Part shown: positions 52,580 to 60,472 of the stretch, piece after piece | Numbering within the stretch: position 1 is the stretch's first letter | How the letters are laid out: each line of letters begins with the position of its first letter | Position numbers and translations under genes: made by a program | Notes under the pieces: model-generated | Seen by the model: the letters and a program-made list of their open reading frames with translations, nothing else | Told to the model about the DNA's origin: nothing | The model's database searches: none | Origin: Rhizobium etli 8C-3 | GTDB taxonomy: Bacteria; Pseudomonadota; Alphaproteobacteria; Rhizobiales; Rhizobiaceae | DNA length: 64,000 bases | Direction of reading: 5' to 3' | Assembly (NCBI RefSeq): GCF_001908375.1 | Contig: NZ_CP017241.1 | Coordinates: forward strand, 3,985,501-4,049,500

Positions 52580-53204
52580 AAGCAAAGCCCGACTGTCTCG
52601 AAACGATCCGTTACTAAGCCGGTTGTGTGCGTCAACTTCTGCAAATTGACGGTCATGAAGCTGGTCATGCAGCTGCTTTGAGCATGATCTTCTTGTGTTC
52701 TTTCAGGTCCTCAATGTTGATGTAGCGGTTGGCTTCGAGCCAGTTCTCGTGGTTTCGACGGAAAGCGCCCGTACCAGACGCAGGCAACCGGCCGCATTGG
52801 GAAAGATACGCAAGACATAGGTTCGGCGCCTGTCTGCCGCAGAAGAAAGGCAATCGTCGGGTCCGGCTTACGCCTACAACGTCAAGGCCTTGCGTGACCA
52901 GGAGGGCCAAATCGCCGAACAGGCCGAGAAGAACTACGAGCGGTTCGTGACTCGCTGGAAGGCTCGCCCGCCAAAGGAAGAGGTGCGCGAGCGCCTCAAC
53001 ACGGCAAGGCTTGAATAGGCTGCCCGACGGCGCTTCCAGCCGACACACCGCTCAATGATATCATCAAAGCGCACAAAGTGCTTGTCCATATCTGTGCTTG
53101 TGGTGCCGGCGAGGCAGCCGATAGAAGGTCAGTGTCTCCTCGATGGTTTCCTCGACCCAATCGGTAAGCCTGGGCAACTTAACGTGACATCACCGGGCCA
53201 AATC
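52580..53204. mobile_element. Non-coding accessory stretch with IS256 debris
   Basis: The whole gap between fic and ispG holds only the transposase remnant, the foreign piece inside it, and about 85 bp of flank on the fic side. No intact gene or clear terminal repeat pair was found. Together with fic it appears to have been inserted between ispA and ispG. Confidence 0.65.
52665..53177 (-). pseudogene. Decayed IS256-family transposase (C-terminal remnant)
   Basis: The minus strand contains pieces of the IS256-type transposase C-terminus in order: LTDWVEETIEETLTFYRLPR (about 53170-53100), RRRTYVLRIFPNAAGCLRLV (about 52840-52770), and HENWLEANRYINIEDLKEHK (about 52750-52690), ending LKAAA-stop. 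A one-base deletion near 52749 shifts the frame between the last two. The segment that should join the first two is replaced by about 200 bp carrying, on the plus strand, the tail of another unrecognised frame that ends in RERLNTARLE at 53018. The N-terminal three quarters of the transposase are absent. Confidence 0.8.
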
Positions 53205-54455
53205 TTACTCGGCGGCTGTCTTCTGACCGAATCGCTTTTCGATGTAGTCGACGACAAGCGCCTCAAAATCCGATGCAATGTTCGGCCCGCGTAGCGTCAA
53301 CGCCTTCCTGCCATCGATGAATACCGGCGCTGCCGGCGTCTCGCCGGTGCCCGGAAGCGAAATGCCGATATCGGCATGCTTGCTTTCACCCGGGCCGTTG
53401 ACGATGCAGCCCATCACCGCGACGTTCAGTGCTTCTACGCCCGGATATTTCTCGCGCCAGACCGGCATGTTCTTGCGGATATCGTTCTGGATATTCTGCG
53501 CCAGTTCCTGGAAAACCGTCGATGTCGTGCGGCCGCAGCCGGGACAGGCGGCGACCACCGGCACGAACTGTCGGAAACCCATCACCTGCAGCAGTTCCTG
53601 TGCCACCTGCACTTCGCGTGTACGGTCGCCATTCGGCTCCGGGGTCAGCGAAACGCGGATTGTATCGCCGATGCCGTGCTGCAGAACGTAGCCCATGGCA
53701 GCCGACGAAGCGACAATACCCTTGGTGCCCATTCCTGCTTCGGTGAGGCCCAGGTGCAGCGCATGGTTGGAGCGCTCGGAAAGCATGGAATAGACAGCGA
53801 TCAGATCCTGGACCTGGCTCACCTTGGCCGACAGGATGATGCGGTTGCGCGGCAGGCCGATTTCCTCGGCAAGCGTGGCCGAGATCAAGGCCGATTGCAC
53901 GATGGCCTCGCGCGTCACCTGCCGGGCCGAAAGCGGCGAACCTGCCTCGGCATTCTCGTCCATCAGTGCCGTCAGCAGGTCCTGGTCGAGCGAACCCCAG
54001 TTGACGCCGATGCGCACCGGCTTGTCATAGCGGATCGCCATCTCGATGATTTCGGCGAACTGCTTGTCCTTCTTGTCCTTGAAACCGACATTGCCTGGAT
54101 TGATCCGGTATTTCGCCAATGCTTCGGCGCAGGCCGGATGATCGGCAAGAAGCTTGTGGCCGATATAGTGGAAATCGCCGACAAGCGGCACATCCAGGCC
54201 GAGGCGCAGGAGCCGCTCGCGAATCTTCGGAACGGCAGCAGCGCTTTCGTCGCGATCGACGGTGATGCGCACGAGCTCCGACCCCGCCTTGAAGAGGGCT
54301 GCTACCTGTGCGACCGTGGAATCGATATCGGCCGTATCCGTGTTTGTCATCGACTGCACGACAACCGGCGCACCGCCGCCGACGATGACACCGCCCACGT
54401 CGACGGCGACGGAAGCGCGGCGCGGTTTCGGATCAAAATCGGTCGCTGAAGACAT
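53205..54455 (-). CDS. ispG: 4-hydroxy-3-methylbut-2-en-1-yl diphosphate synthase
   Basis: The 416-residue enzyme has the TIM-barrel N-terminal part ([40 protein letters not shown]) and the C-terminal iron-sulfur domain with Cys in [11 protein letters not shown] and [16 protein letters not shown], the 4Fe-4S ligands. It makes HMBPP in the methylerythritol pathway. ATG 54455 is the start; the frame stays open far upstream through the MFS gene, but that part is not coding. Its stop lies 28 bp from IS debris. Confidence 0.96.
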   Translation of the reverse strand: MSSATDFDPKPRRASVAVDVGGVIVGGGAPVVVQSMTNTDTADIDSTVAQVAALFKAGSELVRITVDRDESAAAVPKIRERLLRLGLDVPLVGDFHYIGHKLLADHPACAEALAKYRINPGNVGFKDKKDKQFAEIIEMAIRYDKPVRIGVNWGSLDQDLLTALMDENAEAGSPLSARQVTREAIVQSALISATLAEEIGLPRNRIILSAKVSQVQDLIAVYSMLSERSNHALHLGLTEAGMGTKGIVASSAAMGYVLQHGIGDTIRVSLTPEPNGDRTREVQVAQELLQVMGFRQFVPVVAACPGCGRTTSTVFQELAQNIQNDIRKNMPVWREKYPGVEALNVAVMGCIVNGPGESKHADIGISLPGTGETPAAPVFIDGRKALTLRGPNIASDFEALVVDYIEKRFGQKTAAE

Positions 54456-54550
54456 AGATGGAAGCTCTTGAACCCTTGAATTCGTGCCCTTCAGGTGGAT
54501 CATACCCGCATTCTTGTCAACGCCCAAAGCATCACTTTTGCTCGGCTGTC

Positions 54551-55744
54551 CTAGTGGCCATCTCCGGAGATGCCGTCCGCGTAGCGGGCAAGCTTCGAAA
54601 AGACCAGCACCACGACCAGCAGGACGGGCAGCGCCAGGAAGACGGTGCTGAAGCCGACATGTTCGGCTGCGAAGCCGATTGCAGACGGTGCAACCAGCAT
54701 GCCGGAATAGCCGAGCGTCGTGACGACCGAAAGGCCGATCCCGGCCTTCAGGCCAGGGACATTTCCTGCCGCGGAAAAGGCGATCGGCACCATGTTCGAA
54801 ATCCCAATGCCGCAGAACGCGAAGCCGACAATGGCGATCTCGGCATTCGGCGCAAGGGCTGCGATCAGCATCCCGACGATGGCAAAGAGGGTGCAGACGC
54901 GCAGCGTCCTGACGCCGCCGAGCTTGTCGCGCACCAGATCGCCGGCAAACCGCATGATTGCCATCGTCAGCGAGAAGGCCGCGAACCCGAAACCCGAAAG
55001 AGCGACGGATGCATTCAATTCCTGGCGGAGATAGAGCGCACCCCAGTCCAGCACGGCGCCTTCCGGAACCATCGAAAAGAGCGCCATGAGCCCGAGCAGC
55101 CATGGCAGAGGCGTCATCGGCAGGCGTGTTTTTTCTTTCTTCTCGTCGGGATGCGGCGGATCGGCAAGGATCATCGGCCAGGCGATCACGAGGAAAATCA
55201 ACGTGAAAACCGTGGCCAGCTGCGCATGGCCAAGGATACCGAGCTTGGCGATCACGAAGCCGCCAAGGCCCGAACCGATCAGGCCGCCGAGGCTCCAGAA
55301 GGCATGGCAGGACGACATGATGGCGCGGCGCATCGACTTTTCGACGGCAACCGCGTTGGCGTTCATCGCGACGTCCATTGCGCCGATGAATCCGCCAAAC
55401 AGGAAGAGCGCGATTGCGCCGGTAACAACATTCGGCGCCAGCGTCAGCGCCAGAAGAATTGGCAGCACGCAGGCCGCAGTTGCCCGCGACACGACGTGCG
55501 AGCCATGTCTGGCGATCTGTGCGCCGGCAATCGGCATCAATGTCAACGACCCCAGGCCGAACACCAGGATCATCAGCCCGAGCTGAAACTTCGAAAGTTC
55601 CAGACGCTCCGCAAAATCCGGAATCTTCGGCGCCCAGCAACCGACGACAAAGCCGTTCATCAAAAAGAGCAGCGACACCGCAACCCTGCTCTTCGGCAGG
55701 AAGCCACGCCGGACCCGGTAGGCCGCATTCATAGGATTATCCAT
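54551..55744 (-). CDS. Major facilitator superfamily transporter (YbjJ-like)
   Basis: The 397-residue protein has about 12 membrane helices. ATG 55744 has GAGGAGACGGGAA upstream. The first helix ([22 protein letters not shown]) with [20 protein letters not shown] is typical of the YbjJ/fucose-permease-like MFS group. It lies 56 nt downstream of the DeoR gene and is probably under its control. A sugar or sugar-like solute is likely; the direction and substrate are unknown. Confidence 0.85.
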   Translation of the reverse strand: MDNPMNAAYRVRRGFLPKSRVAVSLLFLMNGFVVGCWAPKIPDFAERLELSKFQLGLMILVFGLGSLTLMPIAGAQIARHGSHVVSRATAACVLPILLALTLAPNVVTGAIALFLFGGFIGAMDVAMNANAVAVEKSMRRAIMSSCHAFWSLGGLIGSGLGGFVIAKLGILGHAQLATVFTLIFLVIAWPMILADPPHPDEKKEKTRLPMTPLPWLLGLMALFSMVPEGAVLDWGALYLRQELNASVALSGFGFAAFSLTMAIMRFAGDLVRDKLGGVRTLRVCTLFAIVGMLIAALAPNAEIAIVGFAFCGIGISNMVPIAFSAAGNVPGLKAGIGLSVVTTLGYSGMLVAPSAIGFAAEHVGFSTVFLALPVLLVVVLVFSKLARYADGISGDGH

Positions 55745-55800
55745 TGTATTCCCGTCTCCTCCTGTCGTCGGCCCCTTGAGGATTCCCACTTAAAGATTGC

Positions 55801-56583
55801 TCATCGCGCCTTCTGCGCCTTGACAGTCCGGCAGCCCCGCTCGCGATAGGCCGCAAGCAGCGCCTCGTCGGCATCGTGCTCCACGACAAGGCATTCACAG
55901 TGCGCCACGGGCAGAACGCCATGCGGCGCCGCTGTAGCGAATTTATCCGACGTCACCGCAACCAGCACCTTCCGGCTCCTGGACGTCGCGAATCGCTTGA
56001 ACTCGGCATCCTCGAAACCGAACGTCGTGACGCCCGCTTCGAGATCGATGCCGCAGGCGCCGAGAATGCAAAGATCTGGCGAGATCTGCTCCATGTCCCG
56101 CATCGCCTTGGCGCCGAGCGCGCCGCCCACCTGCCGGTCGACCATTCCGCCGATCAGGATGACATCGATGCCGCCGTTGTCTATCAGCGCTGCGGCGATT
56201 GCCGGAGCATTCGTCGCTGCCGTCAGCATCATGTCTGATGGGAGGGCATTGGCAATCGCCAGATTGGTGCTTCCGGCATCGAAGAATACCGTGGAGCCGG
56301 GCGCAATCTGCGAGACGGCGGCTTGGGCCAGCAGTTGTTTGCGATTAAGGGCAATTCCCATTCGCTGCTTGAGGCTGCCGCCGACCGGCGAAACGGGAAG
56401 CGCGCCACCATAGACGCGCTCGCAAAGTCCGGCAGCCGCCATCTCGCGCAGATCCCGGCGGATCGTGTCTTCGGAAACACCAAATTCGAATGCAAGTTCA
56501 GCCGCCAGCACACGGCCGTTCGCCTGAAGCTTGCCCGATATAATGCTCTGGCGTTCCTTCAACAGCATCTCTGTCGTATTCAT
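55801..56583 (-). CDS. DeoR-family transcriptional regulator
   Basis: The 260-residue protein has an N-terminal DeoR helix-turn-helix (VLAAELAFEFGVSEDTIRRDLREMAAAGLCERVYGGAL) and a C-terminal sugar-phosphate sensor domain (VFFDAGSTNLAIANAL, VILIGGMVDRQVGGALG, CILGACGIDLEAGVTTF). Such regulators are released by phosphorylated sugars. It precedes the MFS gene, and three 10-bp direct repeats lie 36 nt before its ATG. It is divergent from the amino-acid ABC transporter. Confidence 0.9.
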   Translation of the reverse strand: MNTTEMLLKERQSIISGKLQANGRVLAAELAFEFGVSEDTIRRDLREMAAAGLCERVYGGALPVSPVGGSLKQRMGIALNRKQLLAQAAVSQIAPGSTVFFDAGSTNLAIANALPSDMMLTAATNAPAIAAALIDNGGIDVILIGGMVDRQVGGALGAKAMRDMEQISPDLCILGACGIDLEAGVTTFGFEDAEFKRFATSRSRKVLVAVTSDKFATAAPHGVLPVAHCECLVVEHDADEALLAAYRERGCRTVKAQKAR

Positions 56584-56618
56584 GCCCGTTCAGCTCGCGA
56601 TTGCCGTTAGAATTGCAA

Positions 56619-56648
56619 GAACGTGCATAAACGTATATGAACGTGCAC
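56619..56648. promoter_or_regulatory. Three phased 10-bp direct repeats upstream of the DeoR gene
   Basis: Units GAACGTGCAT, AAACGTATAT and GAACGTGCAC follow one another at 56619, 56629 and 56639. The outer two share nine of ten bases; the middle shares AACGT. The 10-bp period puts all copies on one face of the helix, as in several DeoR operators. Confidence 0.6.
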
Positions 56649-56824
56649 ACAATAGGCATCGGCACACATTTTCTGACGACCTGAAACAAGCGGCGTCAAA
56701 AGCCGGGCAAATGAGAAAAATATTCGCACTTGCCCAATTTCTTCGCGGTTTTCTACGCTTCGCGCTGCCCTATTTTCTGCGATCTATCTGTCAATCGAAT
56801 TCTTCCCACATGGATCCGCAAAAC

Positions 56825-57598
56825 ATGAAACTCCTCAAGACCATCGCTGCAGCGGCCTTTATCTCGGCCGCTGCCTTTGCCTCCGCCCAGGCCGGTGAGA
56901 GCCTCAACGCCATCAAGTCAGCAGGCGTTTTGAAGATTGGCACGGAAGGCACCTATGCGCCGTTCACCTACCATGACCAAAGCGGCAAGCTCGCGGGCTT
57001 CGACGTCGAGATCGGCGAAGCGGTCGCCGCCAAGCTCGGCGTCAAGGCCGAGTTCGTTGAAGGCAAGTGGGACGGCCTGATCGCCGGCCTCGACGCCAAG
57101 CGCTACGACACCGTCATCAACCAGGTCGGCATCACCGAAGCGCGCAAGCAGAAATACGACTTCTCCGAACCCTATATCGCCTCCAAGGCAGTGCTCATTG
57201 CCCGCGCAGACGACGACAGCATCAAGAGCTTCGCCGACCTGAAGGGGAAGAAATCTGCCCAGTCGTTGACGAGCAACTTCGGCAAGCTCGCCGAGCAATC
57301 CGGTGCTGAGCTCGTCGGTACCGAAGGCTTCGACCAATCGATCCAGCTCGTGCTGACTGGCCGCGCCGATGCGACGATCAATGACAGCCTCTCTTTCCTG
57401 GACTTCAAAAAGCACAAGCCAGACGCAAATGTGAAGATTGCGGCCGAGCAGGAAAATGCCGACTACTCCGGCATCATCATCCGCAAGGGAGAACCGGAAC
57501 TTCTCGAGGCGATCAACAAGGCATTGGCCGATATCAAGGCAGACGGCACCTACAAGAAGATCGCCGATAAATATTTCGGCCAGGACGTATCGAAGTAA
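56825..57598 (+). CDS. Polar amino-acid (cystine-type) ABC transporter substrate-binding protein
   Basis: The 257-residue precursor starts at ATG 56825 and has a Sec signal (TIAAAAFISAAAFASAQA, cleavage before GESLN). The mature part is a family-3 binding protein: VLKIGTEGTYAPFTYHD, LAGFDVEIGEAVAAKLG, VEGKWDGLIAGLDAKRYD and QVGITEARKQKYDFSEPY. The EGKWDGLIAGLDAKRYD sequence resembles FliY/TcyA cystine-binding proteins. It is followed by a strong hairpin and then the permease and ATPase genes. Confidence 0.88.
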   Translation: MKLLKTIAAAAFISAAAFASAQAGESLNAIKSAGVLKIGTEGTYAPFTYHDQSGKLAGFDVEIGEAVAAKLGVKAEFVEGKWDGLIAGLDAKRYDTVINQVGITEARKQKYDFSEPYIASKAVLIARADDDSIKSFADLKGKKSAQSLTSNFGKLAEQSGAELVGTEGFDQSIQLVLTGRADATINDSLSFLDFKKHKPDANVKIAAEQENADYSGIIIRKGEPELLEAINKALADIKADGTYKKIADKYFGQDVSK

Positions 57599-57648
57599 GC
57601 GCTTCGAAGGGCGGTTTCCTGCCGCTGGCGCATCCTCTATATCTTTTG

Positions 57649-57684
57649 AAAGGGCGTCCGGCGAGAACCCGCCGGACGCCCTTT
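57649..57684 (+). terminator. Strong hairpin between binding-protein and permease genes
   Basis: A perfect 14-bp stem (57649-57662 with 57671-57684, 8-nt loop) ends in CCCTTTCGTC. The T-run is short, so it may be a partial terminator or an mRNA stabiliser that makes the binding protein more abundant than the permease. Confidence 0.7.
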
Positions 57685-57702
57685 CGTCAAGGAAACAAAC
57701 CC

Positions 57703-58383
57703 GTGCCCCACTGGCTTCAACTGATGGCGGAATCGCTACCCACGCTTTTGTGGGCCGGACTGATCTTCACCATCCCGCTGACCCTGCTCTCCTTTGTCTT
57801 CGGCCTGGCGCTCGGGCTGGGGACTGCCGTGGCGCGCCTCTTCGGCCCGGCGCCGATCGCCTCAATCGCGCGGTTCTACGTCTGGGTCATCCGCGGCACG
57901 CCGCTGCTCGTGCAGCTCTTCGTCATCTTCTACGGCCTGCCGAGCATCGGCATTCTGCTCGATGCCTTTCCTGCGGCCCTGATCGGCTTCACGCTGAATA
58001 TCGGCGCTTACAGCTCCGAAATCATCCGGGCGGTCATCTCCTCCGTCTCGAAGGGACAATGGGAAGCTGCCTATTCGATCGGCATGAACTGGCGGCAGGC
58101 GATGAGCCGCACGATCCTGCCGCAGGCCACTCGTGTCGCCGTGCCACCGCTCTCCAATACCTTCATTTCATTGGTCAAGGACACGTCGCTGGCCGCAGCA
58201 ATCACCGTGCCGGAGCTCTTCCAGGCTGCACAGCGCATCGTGGCGACAACCTATGAGCCGCTGATCCTTTATATCGAGGCGGCGCTGGTCTACCTCGTCT
58301 TGAGCTCCGTTCTCTCCGCGCTGCAGGTACGGCTCGAGCGCCGCTTTGCGCGCTACGGCGGCATGCTGGAGGCAAATGCATGA
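57703..58383 (+). CDS. Amino-acid ABC transporter permease
   Basis: The 226-residue protein starts at GTG 57703 with AAGGAA 10 nt upstream. It has about five membrane helices and the HisM/GlnP-type loop QWEAAYSIGMNWRQAMSRTILPQA, with VIRGTPLLVQLFVIFYGLP early. It forms the inner-membrane pore for the cystine-type binding protein. Its stop overlaps the ATPase ATG (ATGA). Confidence 0.9.
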   Translation: MPHWLQLMAESLPTLLWAGLIFTIPLTLLSFVFGLALGLGTAVARLFGPAPIASIARFYVWVIRGTPLLVQLFVIFYGLPSIGILLDAFPAALIGFTLNIGAYSSEIIRAVISSVSKGQWEAAYSIGMNWRQAMSRTILPQATRVAVPPLSNTFISLVKDTSLAAAITVPELFQAAQRIVATTYEPLILYIEAALVYLVLSSVLSALQVRLERRFARYGGMLEANA

Positions 58384-59141
58384 TCGAGCTTTCCAACATC
58401 GAGAAGCGTTTCGGCGATGCCATCATCCTCCAGGATATCAGCATCCGGATCCCGGAAGGCACCGTCACTGCTCTCGTAGGTCCTTCCGGCGGCGGCAAGA
58501 GCACGCTGCTTCGCTGCATCAACCTGCTTGAGATCCCGACAGCCGGCTCGATCAGGATTGGCGAAGAGACACTGGATTTTGTGCCGGGGAGAAGGGTTGG
58601 CTGGCAATCGATCCAGAAGATCCGCCGCCAGACGGGCATGGTCTTCCAGAATTTCCAGCTTTTCCCGCATCAAACCGCGATCGAAAACGTCATGGAGGGC
58701 CTGGTGACGGTCCTGAGATGGCCCAGGGAAAAGGCCCGTGCCCACGCCATGGAATTGCTGACCAAAGTAGGCATGGCACATAAGGCGGATGCCTGGCCAT
58801 CGACGCTTTCCGGCGGCCAGCAGCAGCGCGTGGCGATCGCCCGCGCGTTGGCTCCGTCACCGCGCGTGCTGCTCTGCGACGAACCGACCTCGGCCCTCGA
58901 CCCCGAACTTTCGGCGGAAGTCGTCGACGTTCTCGGCCGGCTGGCCAGCGAAGGCACGACCATGGTCATGGCGACACATGATCTGCGGCTCGCCTCGAAG
59001 ATCGCCCATAACGTCGTTTTCCTGGAGGCAGGAAACGTCGTCGAAACCGGCACGGCGAAGTCAATCTTCACGGCACCGGAACGCGAGCGCACCAAACGCT
59101 TCATCTCGACGATCAACGCCGCACATAGCTACGATATCTAA
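58380..59141 (+). CDS. Amino-acid ABC transporter ATP-binding protein
   Basis: The 253-residue ATPase has Walker A GPSGGGKSTLLRCIN, Q-loop MVFQNFQLFPHQTAIENV, signature LSGGQQQRVAIARAL, Walker B VLLCDEPTSALDPEL and the H-loop ATHDLRLA. It is of the GlnQ/HisP class. It overlaps the permease stop by 4 nt and is the last gene of the operon. No terminator was clear downstream. Confidence 0.93.
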   Translation: MIELSNIEKRFGDAIILQDISIRIPEGTVTALVGPSGGGKSTLLRCINLLEIPTAGSIRIGEETLDFVPGRRVGWQSIQKIRRQTGMVFQNFQLFPHQTAIENVMEGLVTVLRWPREKARAHAMELLTKVGMAHKADAWPSTLSGGQQQRVAIARALAPSPRVLLCDEPTSALDPELSAEVVDVLGRLASEGTTMVMATHDLRLASKIAHNVVFLEAGNVVETGTAKSIFTAPERERTKRFISTINAAHSYDI

Positions 59142-59851
59142 GTGGGTGGATATTCGCCTGGGACCGGGTGCTCCTTCTCACAATCTGGACGCTGAGGCCT
59201 GCGTGCGGTGGAGCTTGTGACAGTCGGTCTGATTAATGGTTTCCGGGTTGGGATACCCGCCATCTGCGGTTCAAGACCAGGCAGAAAGGGCCTAGTTCTC
59301 GCGAAGGCCCCGCCGTCCGCCGTTGAGCAGCGGTGCAAGGGGGTATGTAAACAGGCTGTGTTCGCCATCCATGAGCATCACCTCGGCAGGCATGCCTGAG
59401 TGACGTTGCACCTTTTGCGCCCAATGCTGCAGGCTCTTTAGGAAGGACCTTCGACCTTTGGCGATGGAAGTCGGCCCGATCCCTTTCATGATGCCACCAC
59501 GAATTTGTCCGTTGGTCATCGTGCTGGCCTGTCAGCGGGAAGGCGCTTGATGCGTTTGCATGGACCAGCAAGATGACGGGATCTTGGGTTCGTTCCCGAT
59601 CCTCCTGAATTTATCCGCTGGACATTGAGGCGTGATGCGCGTCTGGGGTGCGCAGCCTTTATGCCACACACTGTTTCCGCCTTCGCGCCAACAGAGCGGG
59701 CTTGTCTTCTCGATGCTTTGGCCGAAATTGTAACAGCGCAGGCCGCGTAGATCGCAACATGACGACTGCGATCTATACCGCCCCGCGTGACAGCCGAAAC
59801 GCTTGTCCGCTCGCTTGAGGGCCCAACCCCGGCCGCAACCCTCGTTCTCCT
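59142..59851. other. Gene-poor gap between the ABC operon and the FMN reductase gene
   Basis: These 710 bases contain only one short frame of doubtful standing (59292-59519, minus). I saw no tRNA, IS fragment or repeat that I could identify. Codon use in the remaining frames is not gene-like. It may be a decayed accessory segment. Confidence 0.45.
59292..59519 (-). CDS. Doubtful 75-residue hypothetical protein
   Basis: The frame has an ATG at 59519 but only a weak ribosome-binding site. The peptide contains SIAKGRRSFLKSLQHWAQK and MPAEVMLMDGEHSLFTYP, which look protein-like (amphipathic helix, then a short ordered stretch), but I recognise no family. It could be a remnant of a longer gene. 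It is the only plausible gene in the surrounding gap. Confidence 0.3.
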   Translation of the reverse strand: MTNGQIRGGIMKGIGPTSIAKGRRSFLKSLQHWAQKVQRHSGMPAEVMLMDGEHSLFTYPLAPLLNGGRRGLREN

Positions 59852-60412
59852 CTACTTCACGCGCGCTGCTTTGAGCGCGTTGCCCCACCAGGCCAGCTGA
59901 TCGAGCTGCTTGCCGGCGGTATCGATAAGGTGCTGGTAGTCGTTGAGGCTTTTACCTTCCCTGGCAACGCCGATATATTCGGGCAGGGAGATATGCACGC
60001 CGGTCTTCACCGAAGCCGCGCCCATTTCTACGAAGATCAAGCGAAGCTGTTCGACGGCACGCGCGGCACCGACACCGCCATACCCAACGAAGGCAACCGG
60101 CTTTTGGACGAAATCGCCGAGGTCGATGGCATTCTTGAGAACGGCCGTCGGGCCGTGATTGTATTCGGCAACGGTGAGGATGAAGGCGTCAAACTCGCGC
60201 AGCTTCTTCTTCCAGCGCTCCGCCGTCTCGCTCTCAGCTTCCCTTGCACGTGCTTCGCCGAAGAAAGCCATGGGGTAGTCGAGGAGATCGAGCACCTCGA
60301 CCTCAAATTCGCCCCGATGCGCGGCAATCTCGGCGATCCACTTGGCCGGATGATCGGCAAAGCGGCCGATGCGTGTGCTGCCGACGATAACTGCAATCTT
60401 GAGCTTGTTCAT
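59852..60412 (-). CDS. NADPH-dependent FMN reductase family protein
   Basis: ATG 60412 has GGAAGG about 9 nt upstream; the product is 186 residues. The flavodoxin-like fold shows the FMN phosphate loop VGSTRIGRFADHPAKW, the LTVAEYNHGPTAVLKNAIDLG loop and VGYGGVGAARAVEQL, as in azobenzene/chromate reductases (ChrR/YieF group). It reduces FMN or quinones with NAD(P)H in the cytoplasm. It lies downstream of pyc on the same strand, beyond a hairpin. Substrate not predictable. Confidence 0.88.
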   Translation of the reverse strand: MNKLKIAVIVGSTRIGRFADHPAKWIAEIAAHRGEFEVEVLDLLDYPMAFFGEARAREAESETAERWKKKLREFDAFILTVAEYNHGPTAVLKNAIDLGDFVQKPVAFVGYGGVGAARAVEQLRLIFVEMGAASVKTGVHISLPEYIGVAREGKSLNDYQHLIDTAGKQLDQLAWWGNALKAARVK

Positions 60413-60437
60413 TTTTCGGGCCTTCCTGTCCATTCCA

Positions 60438-60461
60438 CAAAAGGGTGGCCCGCGCCACCCT
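60438..60461 (-). terminator. Hairpin downstream of pyc
   Basis: The stem AGGGTGGC/GCCACCCT (60442-60449 with 60454-60461, 4-nt loop) lies 12 nt after the pyc stop and is followed on the minus strand by TTTTGTGG, a short T-run. It may allow some readthrough into the FMN reductase gene. Confidence 0.65.
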
Positions 60462-60472
60462 AACCCTCAGTT

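Noticed and set aside
54456..55640. N-terminal extension of ispG by about 395 codons
   Set aside because: This part of the frame is coding in another frame for the MFS transporter; IspG starts at ATG 54455 and has normal length from there.
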